A stretch of DNA of 64,000 nt from Bacillota bacterium. GTDB taxonomy: Bacteria; Bacillota; Limnochordia; Limnochordales; ZCTH02-B6. The notes beneath the pieces are model-generated. The model had not been told where the DNA came from, searched no databases, and worked only from the letters and a program-made list of their open reading frames with translations. This document shows, piece after piece, positions 17,167-26,380 of this stretch (the first letter of the stretch is position 1; each line of letters starts with the position of its first letter). The position numbers and the translations under genes were made by a program. Location: positions 62,001 through 126,000 of the forward strand of contig PKQS01000010.1 in the NCBI GenBank assembly GCA_017577945.1, written 5' to 3'.

Positions 17167-18354
17167 TCAGCGCACCACGGCCGCCAAGTTGCCGATACCG
17201 ACCACGACGGTGATGACGATAAAGAACATCAACGCCGCCGTAGCCACGGCCGCCATGACCAGCATCAGCGTCTGGGCCATGGTGCCCAAAGCGTCCACCA
17301 GCCTCGCGTCGCTGATGGGCTCCACCAGGACGGTAGCCACACGGTAGATGACCACCAGGGCGAAAATCTTCAAGAGCGGAAAAGCCAAGAGAATCAAGAG
17401 CGTTGCCATCCCGAAGACACCGATGGCGTTCTTAATCAAAAGTGATCCGCCCATAACCACCTCCATCGCGTCGGCCATCATGCCGCCGACGACCGGAATG
17501 AACGCGCCGGCGAGAAACTTGCCGGCGCGCAAGGCGACGCCGTCGGCCACCGGCGCGATGGCGCCCCGAATCACCATGACGCCGAGAAACAGCGTGAAAA
17601 AGAAGCCCAGCGCGGTGACGGCGCCCTGCCGGAACAAGCCGGCGATGCGGGTGAGCGGAAACTCCGTTGCGATGCGCCCGACGACGCCCAGCGCCGCGGC
17701 CAGGAACAAGAGGGGAAAGACGACCCGCTCGATCAGATTGACGACCAGCGTGACGCTGGTCACGAGCATGGGATGAAAAAGCGCGGCGCTGGAAACGGCG
17801 CCTACGGCGGCCAGCATCGTGGACAGCAGCGGCAAGAGAGACAACATGAAGCCGCTCATCGTCGCCAGCGTGCCGCGGCCGATGTCCGCCGCCAGCGAAA
17901 AACTTTGCAGGCCGATAAAGATGACGACCAGGTAGGCGGCCAGAAAGCCGAATTCCGTCGCCGCTTTCGACAGCGACCCGGCCAGGTTGTGCAGCAGCCC
18001 GCACAAAACCGCCAGGACGACCAGCTGTCCCAGAAGGCGCGACTGCACCAGCACCTCCTGCAGCAAATAGCGCAGCATCTCGAGGCCCAGCTCCACTGGA
18101 TTGAGCCGCAGCCCGCCCTGGGGGTCGAGCAGCACGTCGCGCAAGCCCGCCGCCGGCAGCCGCCGCCGGATGTCGTCGTCCAGCCCGGCCAGCAGCTCGT
18201 CCAGCGCACGCGTATCCAACAGTCGCAGCTGCTCCTCCACCGCTTCCCGCAGCAGCCGGTCGCTTCCGGCCTGCGGCGACGCAGCCGCCCCGGGGCCGTC
18301 CCACGCCCACAAGACCAGCACCCAGACGAGAAGCAAAATCCGGCCGCGGGCCAC
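17167..18354 (-). CDS. spoIIIAE: Stage III sporulation protein AE
   Basis: The 395-residue polytopic membrane protein has an N-terminal signal-like helix, a polar segment (about 25-90) and seven or more membrane helices. FIPVVGGMMADAMEVVMGGSL and neighbouring blocks are typical of the family. It is the membrane-embedded, exporter-like part of the SpoIIIA complex. I start it at GTG 18354, which has AAAGGAG ten bases upstream; an earlier in-frame start would overlap spoIIIAD and looks non-coding. Confidence 0.93.
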   Translation of the reverse strand: MARGRILLLVWVLVLWAWDGPGAAASPQAGSDRLLREAVEEQLRLLDTRALDELLAGLDDDIRRRLPAAGLRDVLLDPQGGLRLNPVELGLEMLRYLLQEVLVQSRLLGQLVVLAVLCGLLHNLAGSLSKAATEFGFLAAYLVVIFIGLQSFSLAADIGRGTLATMSGFMLSLLPLLSTMLAAVGAVSSAALFHPMLVTSVTLVVNLIERVVFPLLFLAAALGVVGRIATEFPLTRIAGLFRQGAVTALGFFFTLFLGVMVIRGAIAPVADGVALRAGKFLAGAFIPVVGGMMADAMEVVMGGSLLIKNAIGVFGMATLLILLAFPLLKIFALVVIYRVATVLVEPISDARLVDALGTMAQTLMLVMAAVATAALMFFIVITVVVGIGNLAAVVR

Positions 18355-18380
18355 GCCAATCCGCTCCTTTCCCCGTCGCG

Positions 18381-18770
18381 CTAAGGCAGCAGCCGCAGCA
18401 CCGTGTCGAGAATGCCCGTCAGGACCGGCAGCGCCAGCAGCGCGATAATGACCTTGCCGGCCAGCTCGATGGCCGTCGCCAGCGCCTCCTCCTTGGCGTC
18501 CTTGCACAGCTGCGCTCCGAAGGAGGCCACGTAGGCGACGCCGATGACGCGCAGCACCGCGTCGACGTACGCCGCGTTCACCTGGGCCCGCGCCCCCAAG
18601 TCGGCGAAAACGGCCACGATACGGCCGAGGGAGGGCAAGAGCAGCAGCACGACGCCGGCGACGAACGCCATCATCAGCTGGACGGCGACGGCCGGGTACC
18701 GCTCCCGCAGAAACGTCAGGACGATGACCAGCACGACGCCGATGCCGACGATGCGGGCCAGCTCCGTCAC
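18381..18770 (-). CDS. spoIIIAD: Stage III sporulation protein AD
   Basis: The 129-residue protein has four hydrophobic segments and matches SpoIIIAD/AC, with IVGIGVVLVIVLTFLRERYP at the start and the second half ending in LTGILDTVLRLLP. It is a small membrane part of the channel complex. GTG 18770 lies four bases after the spoIIIAC stop. An upstream extension in the same frame lies inside spoIIIAC and was discarded. Confidence 0.93.
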   Translation of the reverse strand: MTELARIVGIGVVLVIVLTFLRERYPAVAVQLMMAFVAGVVLLLLPSLGRIVAVFADLGARAQVNAAYVDAVLRVIGVAYVASFGAQLCKDAKEEALATAIELAGKVIIALLALPVLTGILDTVLRLLP

Positions 18771-18774
18771 GGCT

Positions 18775-18972
18775 TCACCACCAGCGGAACACCGCTTCCA
18801 CGTCCCGGAACAGCTGCGCGATGAGCTGGATGAGCCACAGCAGCACGATGATGACGCCGGCAAGGCTCAGCATGTGCGCCTGTTCCTGCCGGCCGGCCTG
18901 GGCGAGAAAGATGTTCAGGATGGCGATGATGATGCCGATGCCCGCGATTTGGTAAATCATCGTGATGTCCAC
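18775..18972 (-). CDS. spoIIIAC: Stage III sporulation protein AC
   Basis: The 65-residue protein has two membrane helices (about 6-23 and 34-52). Its sequence, from MDITMIYQIAGIGIIIAILN onward, fits SpoIIIAC, a short homolog of SpoIIIAD. Size, topology and order between spoIIIAB and spoIIIAD match Bacillus. Confidence 0.94.
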   Translation of the reverse strand: MDITMIYQIAGIGIIIAILNIFLAQAGRQEQAHMLSLAGVIIVLLWLIQLIAQLFRDVEAVFRWW

Positions 18973-18990
18973 CGCGGCCGCTCCTCTCCG

Positions 18991-19518
18991 TCAGTACAGC
19001 AGCAGCACCAACAAGGCCCCGCCGCAGGCGCCAAGGCCGCGCCACAACCGGCTTTGCACGGCCACTTCCGCCGCGGCCTCCTGCTGCTGCCGCGCCAGGC
19101 GCTCCAGCGCCAGCCGCAGGTGTCGCTCCTGGTCGTCGGCGAACGTCTGGCCGAGATACGGCGCCAGCTCCAGCAACGCGGCCTCGTCGGCCTCCGTGAG
19201 CGCCCAGCGCCGTCGCAGGGCGATGACGCTGCGCCGCCACGCCTCCGCCGCAGAAACGGGCACCGGGCCTGAAAGGCCGCGTGCGGCCTGAGCGAACAGC
19301 GGCGCCGCCGCCGGCGGCCCGTGCCGGGCGACGCGCTCCAGGGCCTCCGGCAAAGGCGTCGCGCCGTAACGAATCTCCGTGAGCAACATGGCCAGCCCGC
19401 CGTGCAGCGCCCGCAGCAGCGCCGCCCGCTGGCCGTACGATCCCGCCACCACGAATCCCGCGGCCGCCGATGCCCCGAGCACCAGCGCCGCGCCCAGCGC
19501 TTGCCACACGTTCGCCAC
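18991..19518 (-). CDS. spoIIIAB: Stage III sporulation protein AB
   Basis: The 175-residue protein has an N-terminal membrane helix (about 6-22), an all-helical middle resembling type II secretion GspF-like domains, and a C-terminal membrane helix (about 156-175). LLTEIRYGATPLPEALERVA is a family block. It acts with the SpoIIIAA ATPase. The start is either GTG 19518 or GTG 19509; the second has the better spacing from AGGGG. Confidence 0.9.
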   Translation of the reverse strand: MANVWQALGAALVLGASAAAGFVVAGSYGQRAALLRALHGGLAMLLTEIRYGATPLPEALERVARHGPPAAAPLFAQAARGLSGPVPVSAAEAWRRSVIALRRRWALTEADEAALLELAPYLGQTFADDQERHLRLALERLARQQQEAAAEVAVQSRLWRGLGACGGALLVLLLY

Positions 19519-19532
19519 CCCCTGCCCGCCGC

Positions 19533-20495
19533 CTATTCCAACGCCGCGGTGCGCCGCTTGACCGGTTCCACGACCGCCGTCACCGTTCCCGGCGCACGGG
19601 CGCCGCCCAACACCACCACCACGTCGAACCCGCACGGATCAAACAGCGCCCGCAAGGCCGGGCGAGCCGCGACTTCCTCCAGCGAACTGCCGTGCGCCGA
19701 GGCGACGACCGCCACCCCGGCGTTCATGGCCTCCAGCAGCGCCGCTGCGTCTTCGGGACGGCCGATTTCGTCGGTGATGATCACTTGCGGCGCCATGCCC
19801 CGCAGTACTTGCATGACGCCCGCGGCTTTCGGGCAGCGATCCAGCACGTCGGTGCAAGGGCCGACGTCGAGCTGCGGCACGCCGTGCCAGCAGGCGGCGA
19901 TTTCGGAGCGCTCGTCGATGACGGCGACCTGCCAGCGGGCGGCCAGCTGCCGCGCCAGGTCCCGCAGCAGCGTCGTCTTGCCCCCGCCCGGGGGTGAAAT
20001 CACCAGCGTGTGCCGCGGAGAAGCGCCGCCGGGCGCAACCTTCGGCAAGACCGCATCGGCGGCTCCGGGAACTTCCCGCGCGACGCGGACGGTAAACGAG
20101 CCGACGTGGCGTAGCGTGCGCGGCCGCCCGTCCGCCACGGCCACCTCGCCGCACAGGCCCACCCGGTGGCCGCCCGGCAGCGTAACGAATCCTTGCCGGA
20201 ATTCCTCTTCCAAGGCGTAGACGGAAGAGCGGCTGATGATCTGCAAGAATTCCGCCGCGTCTTCCTGCCGGAACGTCGCGGCATCGAGGGGATCCGCCGC
20301 GGGGCCGTGCGGGCCGACGAACCAGCCGCGCCCGCGCCGATCCGTCACCACCACGGGCCGGCCGACCCGCAGGCGGATTTCTTTCAAGTCGGAAACAAGC
20401 GCCGCGGGTAGACGCTCGATGAGGGAAGCAATGCGTGGGGGAAGGAAAAACAAGACGTGCAGTTTTGCGCCCGTGGGCCTGCCCGCCGCGTGCAC
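19533..20495 (-). CDS. spoIIIAA: Stage III sporulation protein AA, ATPase of the spore channel
   Basis: The 320-residue protein is a secretion-type ATPase. Walker A is SPPGGGKTTLLRD, Walker B lies in VIITDEIGRPEDAAAL, and DERSEIA precedes it. In Bacillus, its ATPase activity is needed for SigG activity in the forespore. I start at GTG 20495, nine bases after GAGGAGG. It is the first gene of the operon and lies just behind a SigE-type promoter (20517-20545). Confidence 0.95.
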   Translation of the reverse strand: MHAAGRPTGAKLHVLFFLPPRIASLIERLPAALVSDLKEIRLRVGRPVVVTDRRGRGWFVGPHGPAADPLDAATFRQEDAAEFLQIISRSSVYALEEEFRQGFVTLPGGHRVGLCGEVAVADGRPRTLRHVGSFTVRVAREVPGAADAVLPKVAPGGASPRHTLVISPPGGGKTTLLRDLARQLAARWQVAVIDERSEIAACWHGVPQLDVGPCTDVLDRCPKAAGVMQVLRGMAPQVIITDEIGRPEDAAALLEAMNAGVAVVASAHGSSLEEVAARPALRALFDPCGFDVVVVLGGARAPGTVTAVVEPVKRRTAALE

Positions 20496-20516
20496 CCCGT
20501 CCACCCTCCTCGGTGC

Positions 20517-20545
20517 ACTGTATGCACGCACTGGACAGGCTATGA
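20517..20545 (-). promoter_or_regulatory. SigE-type promoter of the spoIIIA operon
   Basis: The minus strand has TCATA (ATA at 20543-20541), then 16 bases, then CATACAGT (20524-20517). This fits the Bacillus SigE consensus, ATA-N16-18-CATACANT. It lies between a hairpin terminator and the spoIIIAA ribosome site. The spoIIIA operon is SigE-dependent in Bacillus. Confidence 0.75.
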
Positions 20546-20551
20546 CGAATA

Positions 20552-20590
20552 ACGCCGCGGCTTGCCGTGGGAACCGGCAAACCGCGGCGT
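20552..20590 (-). terminator. Strong hairpin, probable terminator before spoIIIA
   Basis: A 16-pair stem (one G-T pair) with a seven-base loop is followed on the minus strand by TTATT. It separates the efp/Zn-ribbon unit from the SigE promoter. The T tract is short, so termination could be partial. Confidence 0.6.
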
Positions 20591-20646
20591 CAAGGCCGCA
20601 ACGGGCGTTCTAGAGTCTCGAGTGCGAAAGCGGGAACGACGCGGGC

Positions 20647-21102
20647 TTACCCGCGCGCGTCCTGCTCGTCCTCCTCGTTGTCCTCGTCTTCTTCGTCGTC
20701 CCCGGCCCCCGAGGTATAAATAATCTCGCCGCATTCGGGGCAGGCCACCTCGTGACCGTCGTCGAAGAGGAAATCCTCCTCGAAGTAGACGGTCTCGCCG
20801 CACCGCGGGCACTGCATCTCGACGAAGTGCGCGTCGTCCTCGTCTTCGTCGTCCTCTTCGTCGTAGTCTTGCTCGTGGCCGTGGACTTCCTCTTCCAGGT
20901 CGCCCAAGTCCGCATCGAGAGCCTCCACGTACTCCTCCAGCTCTTCCTGGCCTATCTCCAGCTCCTCGATGCGTTCGGCCACAGCGTCGAAGATCTCCAG
21001 CATCTTCTCCCAGACGACGCGCGGGTTCACCTCATTGCCCGCCAGCTCGCTGCCCTCCAGCAGGCCCCGCAGGTATGCGATTTTCTCTCTGATGGCCGCC
21101 AC
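20647..21102 (-). CDS. CD1247-N-domain protein with two CPxCG zinc knuckles
   Basis: The 151-residue protein starts with a helical domain (IREKIAYLRGLLEGSEL onward, about 1-70) found in Clostridia next to efp, then a highly acidic segment (77-90). A zinc-ribbon region with CPRCG (98-102) and CPECG (about 121-125) follows, and the tail is again Asp/Glu-rich. The function is not known; zinc binding is inferred from the four cysteines. It lies downstream of efp and upstream of the spoIIIA operon. The start is GTG 21102 with GGAGAGGAG upstream. Confidence 0.8.
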   Translation of the reverse strand: MAAIREKIAYLRGLLEGSELAGNEVNPRVVWEKMLEIFDAVAERIEELEIGQEELEEYVEALDADLGDLEEEVHGHEQDYDEEDDEDEDDAHFVEMQCPRCGETVYFEEDFLFDDGHEVACPECGEIIYTSGAGDDEEDEDNEEDEQDARG

Positions 21103-21165
21103 CGACGACCACTCCTCTCCTGGCCTTGCGGCAGTTAGTGTTCCCGGCCGGCGCCGACGAGTCCC

Positions 21166-21723
21166 TCAAGCGCGCGACAAGTATTCGCCCGTGCGCGTGT
21201 CCACCTTGACGATGTCGCCGGTGTCGACAAACAAAGGCACCTGGATGACGAGCCCGGTCTCCAGCGTCGCGGGCTTCGTCGCGCCCTGAGCGGTGTCGCC
21301 GCGCACGCCGGGCTCGGTATGCACCACCTGGAGCTCCACCGTGTTGGGCAGCTCCACGCCGATGGCTTGGCCCTGGTAGAACTGAATGTACAGGGTCATG
21401 TTTTCCTTCATGTACTTGGGCGCGTCGCCCAGCTGATCCGCCCTGAGCGTGTACTGCTCGTACGACTCCGTATCCATGAAGACGTATTCTTCACCGGTCG
21501 TGTACAGGTACTGCACCTCGCGGGTTTCAATGTGCGCCCGCTCCACGCGCTCGCCGGCCCGGAACGTGCGCTCCACCACGTTGCCGGTGCGCACGTTTTT
21601 CAGGGTGGTTCGCACGAACGCCGCGCCCTTGCCCGGCTTGACGTGCAAGAACTCGACGACGACGTATACGCCGTCCTCCAAGCTGATGGTCATGCCTTTG
21701 CGCAAGTCGTTGACCGATATCAC
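21166..21723 (-). CDS. efp: Translation elongation factor P
   Basis: The 185-residue protein has the three beta-barrel domains of EF-P. The tip loop reads VKPGKGAAF with Lys32, the residue that is modified in other bacteria. EF-P relieves ribosome stalling at polyproline stretches, relevant here because several proteins in this window are Pro-rich. I start at GTG 21723, seven bases after AAGGAGG; a GTG two codons earlier is too close to it. pepP lies 28 bases upstream, the common pairing. Confidence 0.97.
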   Translation of the reverse strand: MISVNDLRKGMTISLEDGVYVVVEFLHVKPGKGAAFVRTTLKNVRTGNVVERTFRAGERVERAHIETREVQYLYTTGEEYVFMDTESYEQYTLRADQLGDAPKYMKENMTLYIQFYQGQAIGVELPNTVELQVVHTEPGVRGDTAQGATKPATLETGLVIQVPLFVDTGDIVKVDTRTGEYLSRA

Positions 21724-21751
21724 GCACAAACCTCCTTGTGGCGCCTGCGGC

Positions 21752-22834
21752 CTACGACGGCAAACAGAGCAGATCTTTTGTAGATTTCGTGAGCACGCGG
21801 CACCCGTCCTCCGTGACGACGACCAGATCTTCGATCCGGATGCCGCCCCGGCCCGGCAGGTACACGCCCGGCTCCACGCTGGTAACCATGCCCGGCTCCA
21901 GCACGACGGTGCCGCGGGTGCTCAGGCGCGGAATTTCTTCGTGGATGTCGAGACCCACGCCGTGGCCCAGCCCATGTCCAAAGTATTCCCCGTAGCCGGC
22001 CGCCTCGATGATGCTGCGCGCCGCTGCGTCTACGTCCTTGCCCACAACGCCCGGCTTTACCGCCGCCACGCCCGCCAGCTGCGCCTTCAGCACCAAGTCG
22101 TACAGCGCCCGCTGCTCGGCGGTGGGCTGGCCGATGAAGACGGTGCGGGTCATGTCCGAGCAGTAGCCCTGGTAGACGCAGCCAAAGTCCAGCGTCACGA
22201 ATTCGCCCGCCGCCAGCGGCTTGTCGGTCGGCCGCGCGTGCGGCATGGCGCCGTTGGGCCCGGACGCCACAATAGGCGAGAAGGACAGGCCGTCGGCTCC
22301 TTGCTCCCGCATGAACACTTCCAGCTTCCAGGCGATCTCTTTCTCCGTCACGCCCGGGCGCAGGTGGTCCAGGATGTACGTGAACGCCGCGTCGGTGATG
22401 TCGACCGCCTTCTGAATGAGCGCCAGCTCTTCCTCGCTCTTGCGGCCGCGCAGCTGCTCCACCAGTCCCTTGACCGGCACCCACTCGACCGGCGGCGCGT
22501 CGCCTCCGGCCTTCTTGATGTTCTCCAGCTCATGGACCGTCACGTGGTGGCTTTCAAAGCCGATGCGCTGGCCCTTGTAGCGCTGCAGGCGCTCGTTGAG
22601 GATCGCGTACGGGTCGTCGTAGCGAACGACCTCGTAGTCCGGCGCCTGCTGGGCGGCCTGCTCGATGTAGCGGAAGTCGGTGAGCAACAACGCTTCATCC
22701 CGCGTGATGAGCGCCATCCCCGCGCTGCCGGTAAAGCCGGTCATGTAGCGCCGGTTCGTCGCGCCGGTGACCAGCAGGCCATCGATGCCGGCGCCGGCAA
22801 ACAGAGCCCGCAACTGTTCGATGCGCGTTTTCAT
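21752..22834 (-). CDS. pepP: M24-family Xaa-Pro aminopeptidase
   Basis: The 360-residue protein has a creatinase-like N-terminal domain and a pita-bread metallopeptidase domain. The metal ligands are visible: [17 protein letters not shown] (two Asp), [14 protein letters not shown] (His), VTSVEPGVY (Glu) and IEDLVVV (Glu). It removes N-terminal residues before proline. It overlaps aroQ by four bases (ATGA) and precedes efp, as in many Bacillota. Confidence 0.94.
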   Translation of the reverse strand: MKTRIEQLRALFAGAGIDGLLVTGATNRRYMTGFTGSAGMALITRDEALLLTDFRYIEQAAQQAPDYEVVRYDDPYAILNERLQRYKGQRIGFESHHVTVHELENIKKAGGDAPPVEWVPVKGLVEQLRGRKSEEELALIQKAVDITDAAFTYILDHLRPGVTEKEIAWKLEVFMREQGADGLSFSPIVASGPNGAMPHARPTDKPLAAGEFVTLDFGCVYQGYCSDMTRTVFIGQPTAEQRALYDLVLKAQLAGVAAVKPGVVGKDVDAAARSIIEAAGYGEYFGHGLGHGVGLDIHEEIPRLSTRGTVVLEPGMVTSVEPGVYLPGRGGIRIEDLVVVTEDGCRVLTKSTKDLLCLPS

Positions 22835-23325
22835 GACTGCTGCTCCCCGTTCCCTTGAGTAGAATTCTTGCGCCGCCGCGCCAAATTCACGGCGGCGATG
22901 AGACCAAGCAAGTAGCTGTCGGGGCCGAAGCCCGCGATTTGCCCGGCGCAGACGGGCGCCACCACCGAGCGCCGCCGGAACGGCTCGCGCGCGTGGATGT
23001 TGGACAGGTGCACCTCGACGGTGGGCAGCCCGACGGCCGCAATGGCGTCGCGCAGCGCGTAGCTGTAGTGGGTGAGCGCGCCGGGATTAATGACGACGGC
23101 GTCAAATCGCCCGCGGGCGCCGTGAAGCGCGTCGATGAGCTGGCCTTCGTGGTTCGACTGGAAAAACTCCACTTCGGCGCCCAGCTCGGCGGCCGATGCG
23201 GCCAACATGTCCTCGATGTCCGCGAGCGTCGCGTGCCCGTATACGTCCGGCTCGCGCGTGCCGAGCAAGTTCAGGTTCGGACCGTGCAGCACCAGGACCT
23301 TCAGTTTTTCGCCGTCGCCGCCCAT
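22831..23325 (-). CDS. aroQ: Type II 3-dehydroquinate dehydratase
   Basis: The 164-residue protein catalyses step three of the shikimate pathway. The active-site block [17 protein letters not shown] contains the catalytic Tyr; [15 protein letters not shown] and [17 protein letters not shown] are the other family motifs, and [14 protein letters not shown] follows. It overlaps the aroK-aroB fusion gene by 25 bases, so three consecutive shikimate functions are translated together. Confidence 0.97.
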   Translation of the reverse strand: MGGDGEKLKVLVLHGPNLNLLGTREPDVYGHATLADIEDMLAASAAELGAEVEFFQSNHEGQLIDALHGARGRFDAVVINPGALTHYSYALRDAIAAVGLPTVEVHLSNIHAREPFRRRSVVAPVCAGQIAGFGPDSYLLGLIAAVNLARRRKNSTQGNGEQQS

Positions 23326-24932
23326 ATGCTCCGCTGCTCCCTGAGCACGTCCAGCACCAGTTCGTCGGGCACATCATCCCGCACGACCCAGCGGCCCGTC
23401 CGCTCCAGCAAGACAAACCGCAGCCGGTCGGCCAGCACCTTCTTGTCCCGCCGCATGATGGTCAGCAGCTGGTCCGGGTCTACGGCGGGCGGCGCCAGCG
23501 GCAAGCCGGCGCGCTGCAGCAAGGCCGCCAGCCGTTCCACTTCCGACGCCGCCAAGCCGGTCAGCCGGGCCGACAGCATGGCGGCGGCCAACATGCCGAT
23601 GGCCACCGCTTCACCGTGCAACAGCGTGGAATAGCTCAGCGCGGCCTCCAGCGCGTGGCCGATGGTATGGCCGAAGTTGAGCCCCTCGCGCACGCCCAGC
23701 GTTTCCCGTTCGTCCTGCGCCACGACGGACGCCTTGATCTCGCACGAGCGGGCCACGACGCGCATGAGCGCCGCGCGATCCCGCGCCAGCAGCTGTTCCA
23801 TGCGGTCCTCCAAGAAATCCAGCAGGTGCGGGTCGGCCGTCATGCCGTACTTGACGACCTCGGCCAGGCCCGCCGCCAGCGCGCGCGTGGGCAGCGACTG
23901 CAGCGTGTCCACGTCGGCAATGACGATCCGCGGCTGGTGAAACGCCCCGACCAGGTTCTTCCCTTCGTCGAGGTTGACCCCGACTTTGCCTCCCACCGCG
24001 GCGTCGACCTGCGCCAGCAGCGTCGTCGGGACCTGGACGAAGTCCACACCCCGCAAAAAGGTGGCCGCGGCGAACCCGGCCAGGTCGCCGGTCATGCCGC
24101 CGCCCAGCGCCAGAAAAAACGAGCGCCGGTCCAGGCGATACGAGACGGCCGCCCGGTAAATGCGGACGACCGTGTCCAGCGTCTTGTACTGTTCCCCGTC
24201 AGGAACGTCCACCCGCGGCACCCGCAAACCCGCGAGTGACAAGGACCGCTGCAGCGCGCCGCCGTACAGCCCGCCGACGGTGGCGTTCGTCACCAGCAAC
24301 CCTTTCCCGCTGACGCCGGCGCCGACGCAGAGCCGCCCCGCATCGGCCAGCAGGCCTTGTCCGACGAAAATGTCGTAGCTGCGGCCCGGGAGCGGCACGT
24401 TGACCACGACGGCCTGCGGGCGGTTCGATCCCCTAAGCACCGCCTCAATTTCCGCGGCCACCTGATCCGGCGTCTTGTCGTCCACGTCGACGATGTGGTC
24501 GGCCAGGGCGTACACCCGCTCGCGCTCGGCGTACAGCCGCTCCAGCTCCGCCCGCGGCTTGGCCAGCAGCGGACGATGCCCGTTGGACTCGGACTGGGCG
24601 CGAGCCAGCACCGTATCCAGCCGCCCCCGCAGCCACACGAGAACGCCGGTGGCCCGCAGCCGCGCCAAGTTTCGCCGCTGCATGACGGTCCCACCCCCTG
24701 CGGCGATGACTTGGCCGCACTCGGCGCTGACCCGGGCCACGGCGTCGGCTTCACGGCGGCGAAACCCCTCCTCGCCCTCGGCGGCGAAAATCTCCGGGAT
24801 CGACATGCCCGCCGTTTCCTCGATGACCGCGTCCAGGTCGACGAAAGGGCGGGACATGCGCTCCGCCAGCCGCCGGCCGACGGTGGACTTGCCCGCTCCC
24901 ATAAAACCAATCAAAACGACGTTGACTTCCAT
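23301..24932 (-). CDS. aroKB: Shikimate kinase / 3-dehydroquinate synthase fusion
   Basis: One 543-residue frame joins two enzymes. Residues 1-170 are shikimate kinase: GFMGAGKS (9-16) is the P-loop, and the DLD and AAGGGT motifs bind shikimate. Residues about 175-543 are 3-dehydroquinate synthase: [40 protein letters not shown] and [11 protein letters not shown] carry NAD and zinc sites. The enzymes catalyse steps five and two of the pathway. No stop or internal ribosome site was seen between the domains. Such AroK-AroB fusions occur in some bacteria. The separate genes are adjacent in many Bacillota. Confidence 0.96.
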   Translation of the reverse strand: MEVNVVLIGFMGAGKSTVGRRLAERMSRPFVDLDAVIEETAGMSIPEIFAAEGEEGFRRREADAVARVSAECGQVIAAGGGTVMQRRNLARLRATGVLVWLRGRLDTVLARAQSESNGHRPLLAKPRAELERLYAERERVYALADHIVDVDDKTPDQVAAEIEAVLRGSNRPQAVVVNVPLPGRSYDIFVGQGLLADAGRLCVGAGVSGKGLLVTNATVGGLYGGALQRSLSLAGLRVPRVDVPDGEQYKTLDTVVRIYRAAVSYRLDRRSFFLALGGGMTGDLAGFAAATFLRGVDFVQVPTTLLAQVDAAVGGKVGVNLDEGKNLVGAFHQPRIVIADVDTLQSLPTRALAAGLAEVVKYGMTADPHLLDFLEDRMEQLLARDRAALMRVVARSCEIKASVVAQDERETLGVREGLNFGHTIGHALEAALSYSTLLHGEAVAIGMLAAAMLSARLTGLAASEVERLAALLQRAGLPLAPPAVDPDQLLTIMRRDKKVLADRLRFVLLERTGRWVVRDDVPDELVLDVLREQRSIWAATAKN

Positions 24933-24977
24933 ACGGACCAGGGGTTCAACACGCGAAGGCGGATTCCTGCGAAAATA

Positions 24978-25526
24978 CTACACTTGCTCACCGGCTCGGC
25001 GCCGCGCGACGGCCTCGCCGTGGGCCAGCCGCCCTTCGCGGACGAGCCTGCGCAGCACCCGGCGCTCCAGGCGCCGCATCAGGCGCGTCGTGCCCAGCTC
25101 CGCCGTGCTCAGGGGGTTGACGAGCACGGTGTACAGGTTCATGAGCTTGCCGCCGAGGACGTCGGTAAACAGCTGATCGCCGATGACCGCCGTTTCCTCC
25201 GGCTTCGTCTCCAGCAGGCGCAGCGCCCGCCGAAACGCCCGCCGCGCCGGCTTGATCGCGATGGCGACGCCGGGCATGTCCAGCATCTGGGCAAAATAGC
25301 GGACACGGCCGGAAAGAGCGTTGGACGTCAGGCAAAGCCTGAAGCCCATGGCGCGGGCTTCGGCTACCCAGCGCCGCGCCTGCTCGGTGACTTGGCCGTG
25401 CCCAAAGGCGATGAGCGTGTTGTCCAGATCGATGATGAGCCCCCGGATGCCCCGGGCTTTCAGGTCTTCCAGATCAACCTCGAACAGCGATTCGTAAACG
25501 GCGTCGGGCGTCAGCCAGCGCAGCAT
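24978..25526 (-). CDS. yqeG: YqeG family HAD-type phosphatase
   Basis: The 182-residue HAD IIIA protein has the nucleophile motif DLDNTLIAF, the threonine motif LTSNA and the third motif IGDQLFTDVLGGK. The start at ATG 25526 has GGAGGAG five bases upstream. The C-terminus is Arg-rich. The substrate is unknown; homologs lie beside aro genes in Bacillus. An extended -10 promoter lies right upstream. Confidence 0.92.
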   Translation of the reverse strand: MLRWLTPDAVYESLFEVDLEDLKARGIRGLIIDLDNTLIAFGHGQVTEQARRWVAEARAMGFRLCLTSNALSGRVRYFAQMLDMPGVAIAIKPARRAFRRALRLLETKPEETAVIGDQLFTDVLGGKLMNLYTVLVNPLSTAELGTTRLMRRLERRVLRRLVREGRLAHGEAVARRRAGEQV

Positions 25527-25558
25527 CGGTCTCCTCCGTGTGTCCAACGCTGCGCGCC

Positions 25559-25567
25559 ATTATACCA
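25559..25567 (-). promoter_or_regulatory. Extended -10 promoter for yqeG and the aro genes
   Basis: TGGTATAAT on the minus strand (25567-25559) is an extended -10 element. No good -35 is seen. It lies just past the sigK stop codon, giving a start near 25552, about 15 bases before the yqeG ribosome site. Confidence 0.55.
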
Positions 25568-25569
25568 CA

Positions 25570-26268
25570 TCACCCGTCGGCCAGCATCTGCTCCTGGAGC
25601 TTGTTGATGGCGCGCTTTTCGATGCGGGAGACGTAAGAGCGAGAGATGCCCAGCACTTTGGAGATTTCCCGCTGGGTTTGCCGCACGCCGTCCACTAGTC
25701 CGTAGCGCAGCTCCAGGATCAGCTTCTCGCGCCGGGTCAGCCGCTTGAGGCGATCCCGCAGCCGCTCGCTGTTCATCCGCTGCTCCACCCGGTCGGCCAC
25801 CAGGTCCGCGTCCGTGCCCAAAATGTCCAGCAGCGTAATCTCGTTGCCTTCCTTGTCGGAGCCGATCGGGTCGTACAGCAGCACTTCGGCGCGGGTTTTC
25901 TTGGTGGACCGCAGGTGCATGAGGATTTCGTTCTCGATGCAGCGCGCGGCATAAGTCGCCAAGCGGGTCTTCTTGTCCGGGTCGAACGTGTTGACGGCCT
26001 TGATGAGGCCGATGGTGCCGATGGAGATGAGATCGTCGGCGTCTTCCCCGGTGTTGTCGAACTTTTTCACTATGTGGGCCACGAGACGCAGGTTGTGCTC
26101 GACCAAGCGGTTGCGGGCTTCGACATCGCCGCGCGCCATGCGCTCCAGCAGCGCCGCTTCTTCCTCGGCCGACAGCGGCTGCGGAAAGACGCTGTTGCTG
26201 ATGTAGGCCGCAAGGCAAAGGAAACCATCCAACAACGAAGCTGCGGCCGCGGCGAGAGCTGCCAGCAA
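25570..26268 (-). CDS. sigK: RNA polymerase sporulation sigma factor, pro-SigK
   Basis: The 232-residue protein matches pro-SigK. It has a hydrophobic prosequence (about 1-22, ending [16 protein letters not shown]), region 2 with [20 protein letters not shown] and [14 protein letters not shown], and region 4 with [20 protein letters not shown]. In Bacillus the prosequence is removed by SpoIVFB between Tyr and Val; here the likely site is Tyr22-Ile23. The gene is intact, with no skin element. It starts at TTG 26268, nine bases after AGGAGG. SigK drives late mother-cell genes such as coat and cortex functions. Confidence 0.95.
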   Translation of the reverse strand: MLAALAAAAASLLDGFLCLAAYISNSVFPQPLSAEEEAALLERMARGDVEARNRLVEHNLRLVAHIVKKFDNTGEDADDLISIGTIGLIKAVNTFDPDKKTRLATYAARCIENEILMHLRSTKKTRAEVLLYDPIGSDKEGNEITLLDILGTDADLVADRVEQRMNSERLRDRLKRLTRREKLILELRYGLVDGVRQTQREISKVLGISRSYVSRIEKRAINKLQEQMLADG

Positions 26269-26337
26269 GCGGATGCACCTCCTGAAATGTAAGGCCGGCA
26301 CCGGCCGGCCCCGGCGGCGTCGGCGCCGCCCTCAGGA

Positions 26338-26345
26338 AGTGTATG
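26338..26345 (-). promoter_or_regulatory. Possible SigE -10 element for sigK
   Basis: CATACACT on the minus strand fits the SigE -10 consensus CATACANT and lies about 70 bases before the sigK start. No ATA is present at the right distance upstream, so this is weak. sigK is SigE-dependent in Bacillus. Confidence 0.3.
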
Positions 26346-26346
26346 A

Positions 26347-26375
26347 AGCCGGGCGGTGATGCGTGCCACCCGGCT
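26347..26375 (-). terminator. Hairpin after mltG, possible terminator
   Basis: AGCCGGGTGG and CCGCCCGGCT pair around a nine-base loop five bases past the mltG stop. No run of T follows, so termination is doubtful. Confidence 0.35.
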
Positions 26376-26380
26376 GTGCG

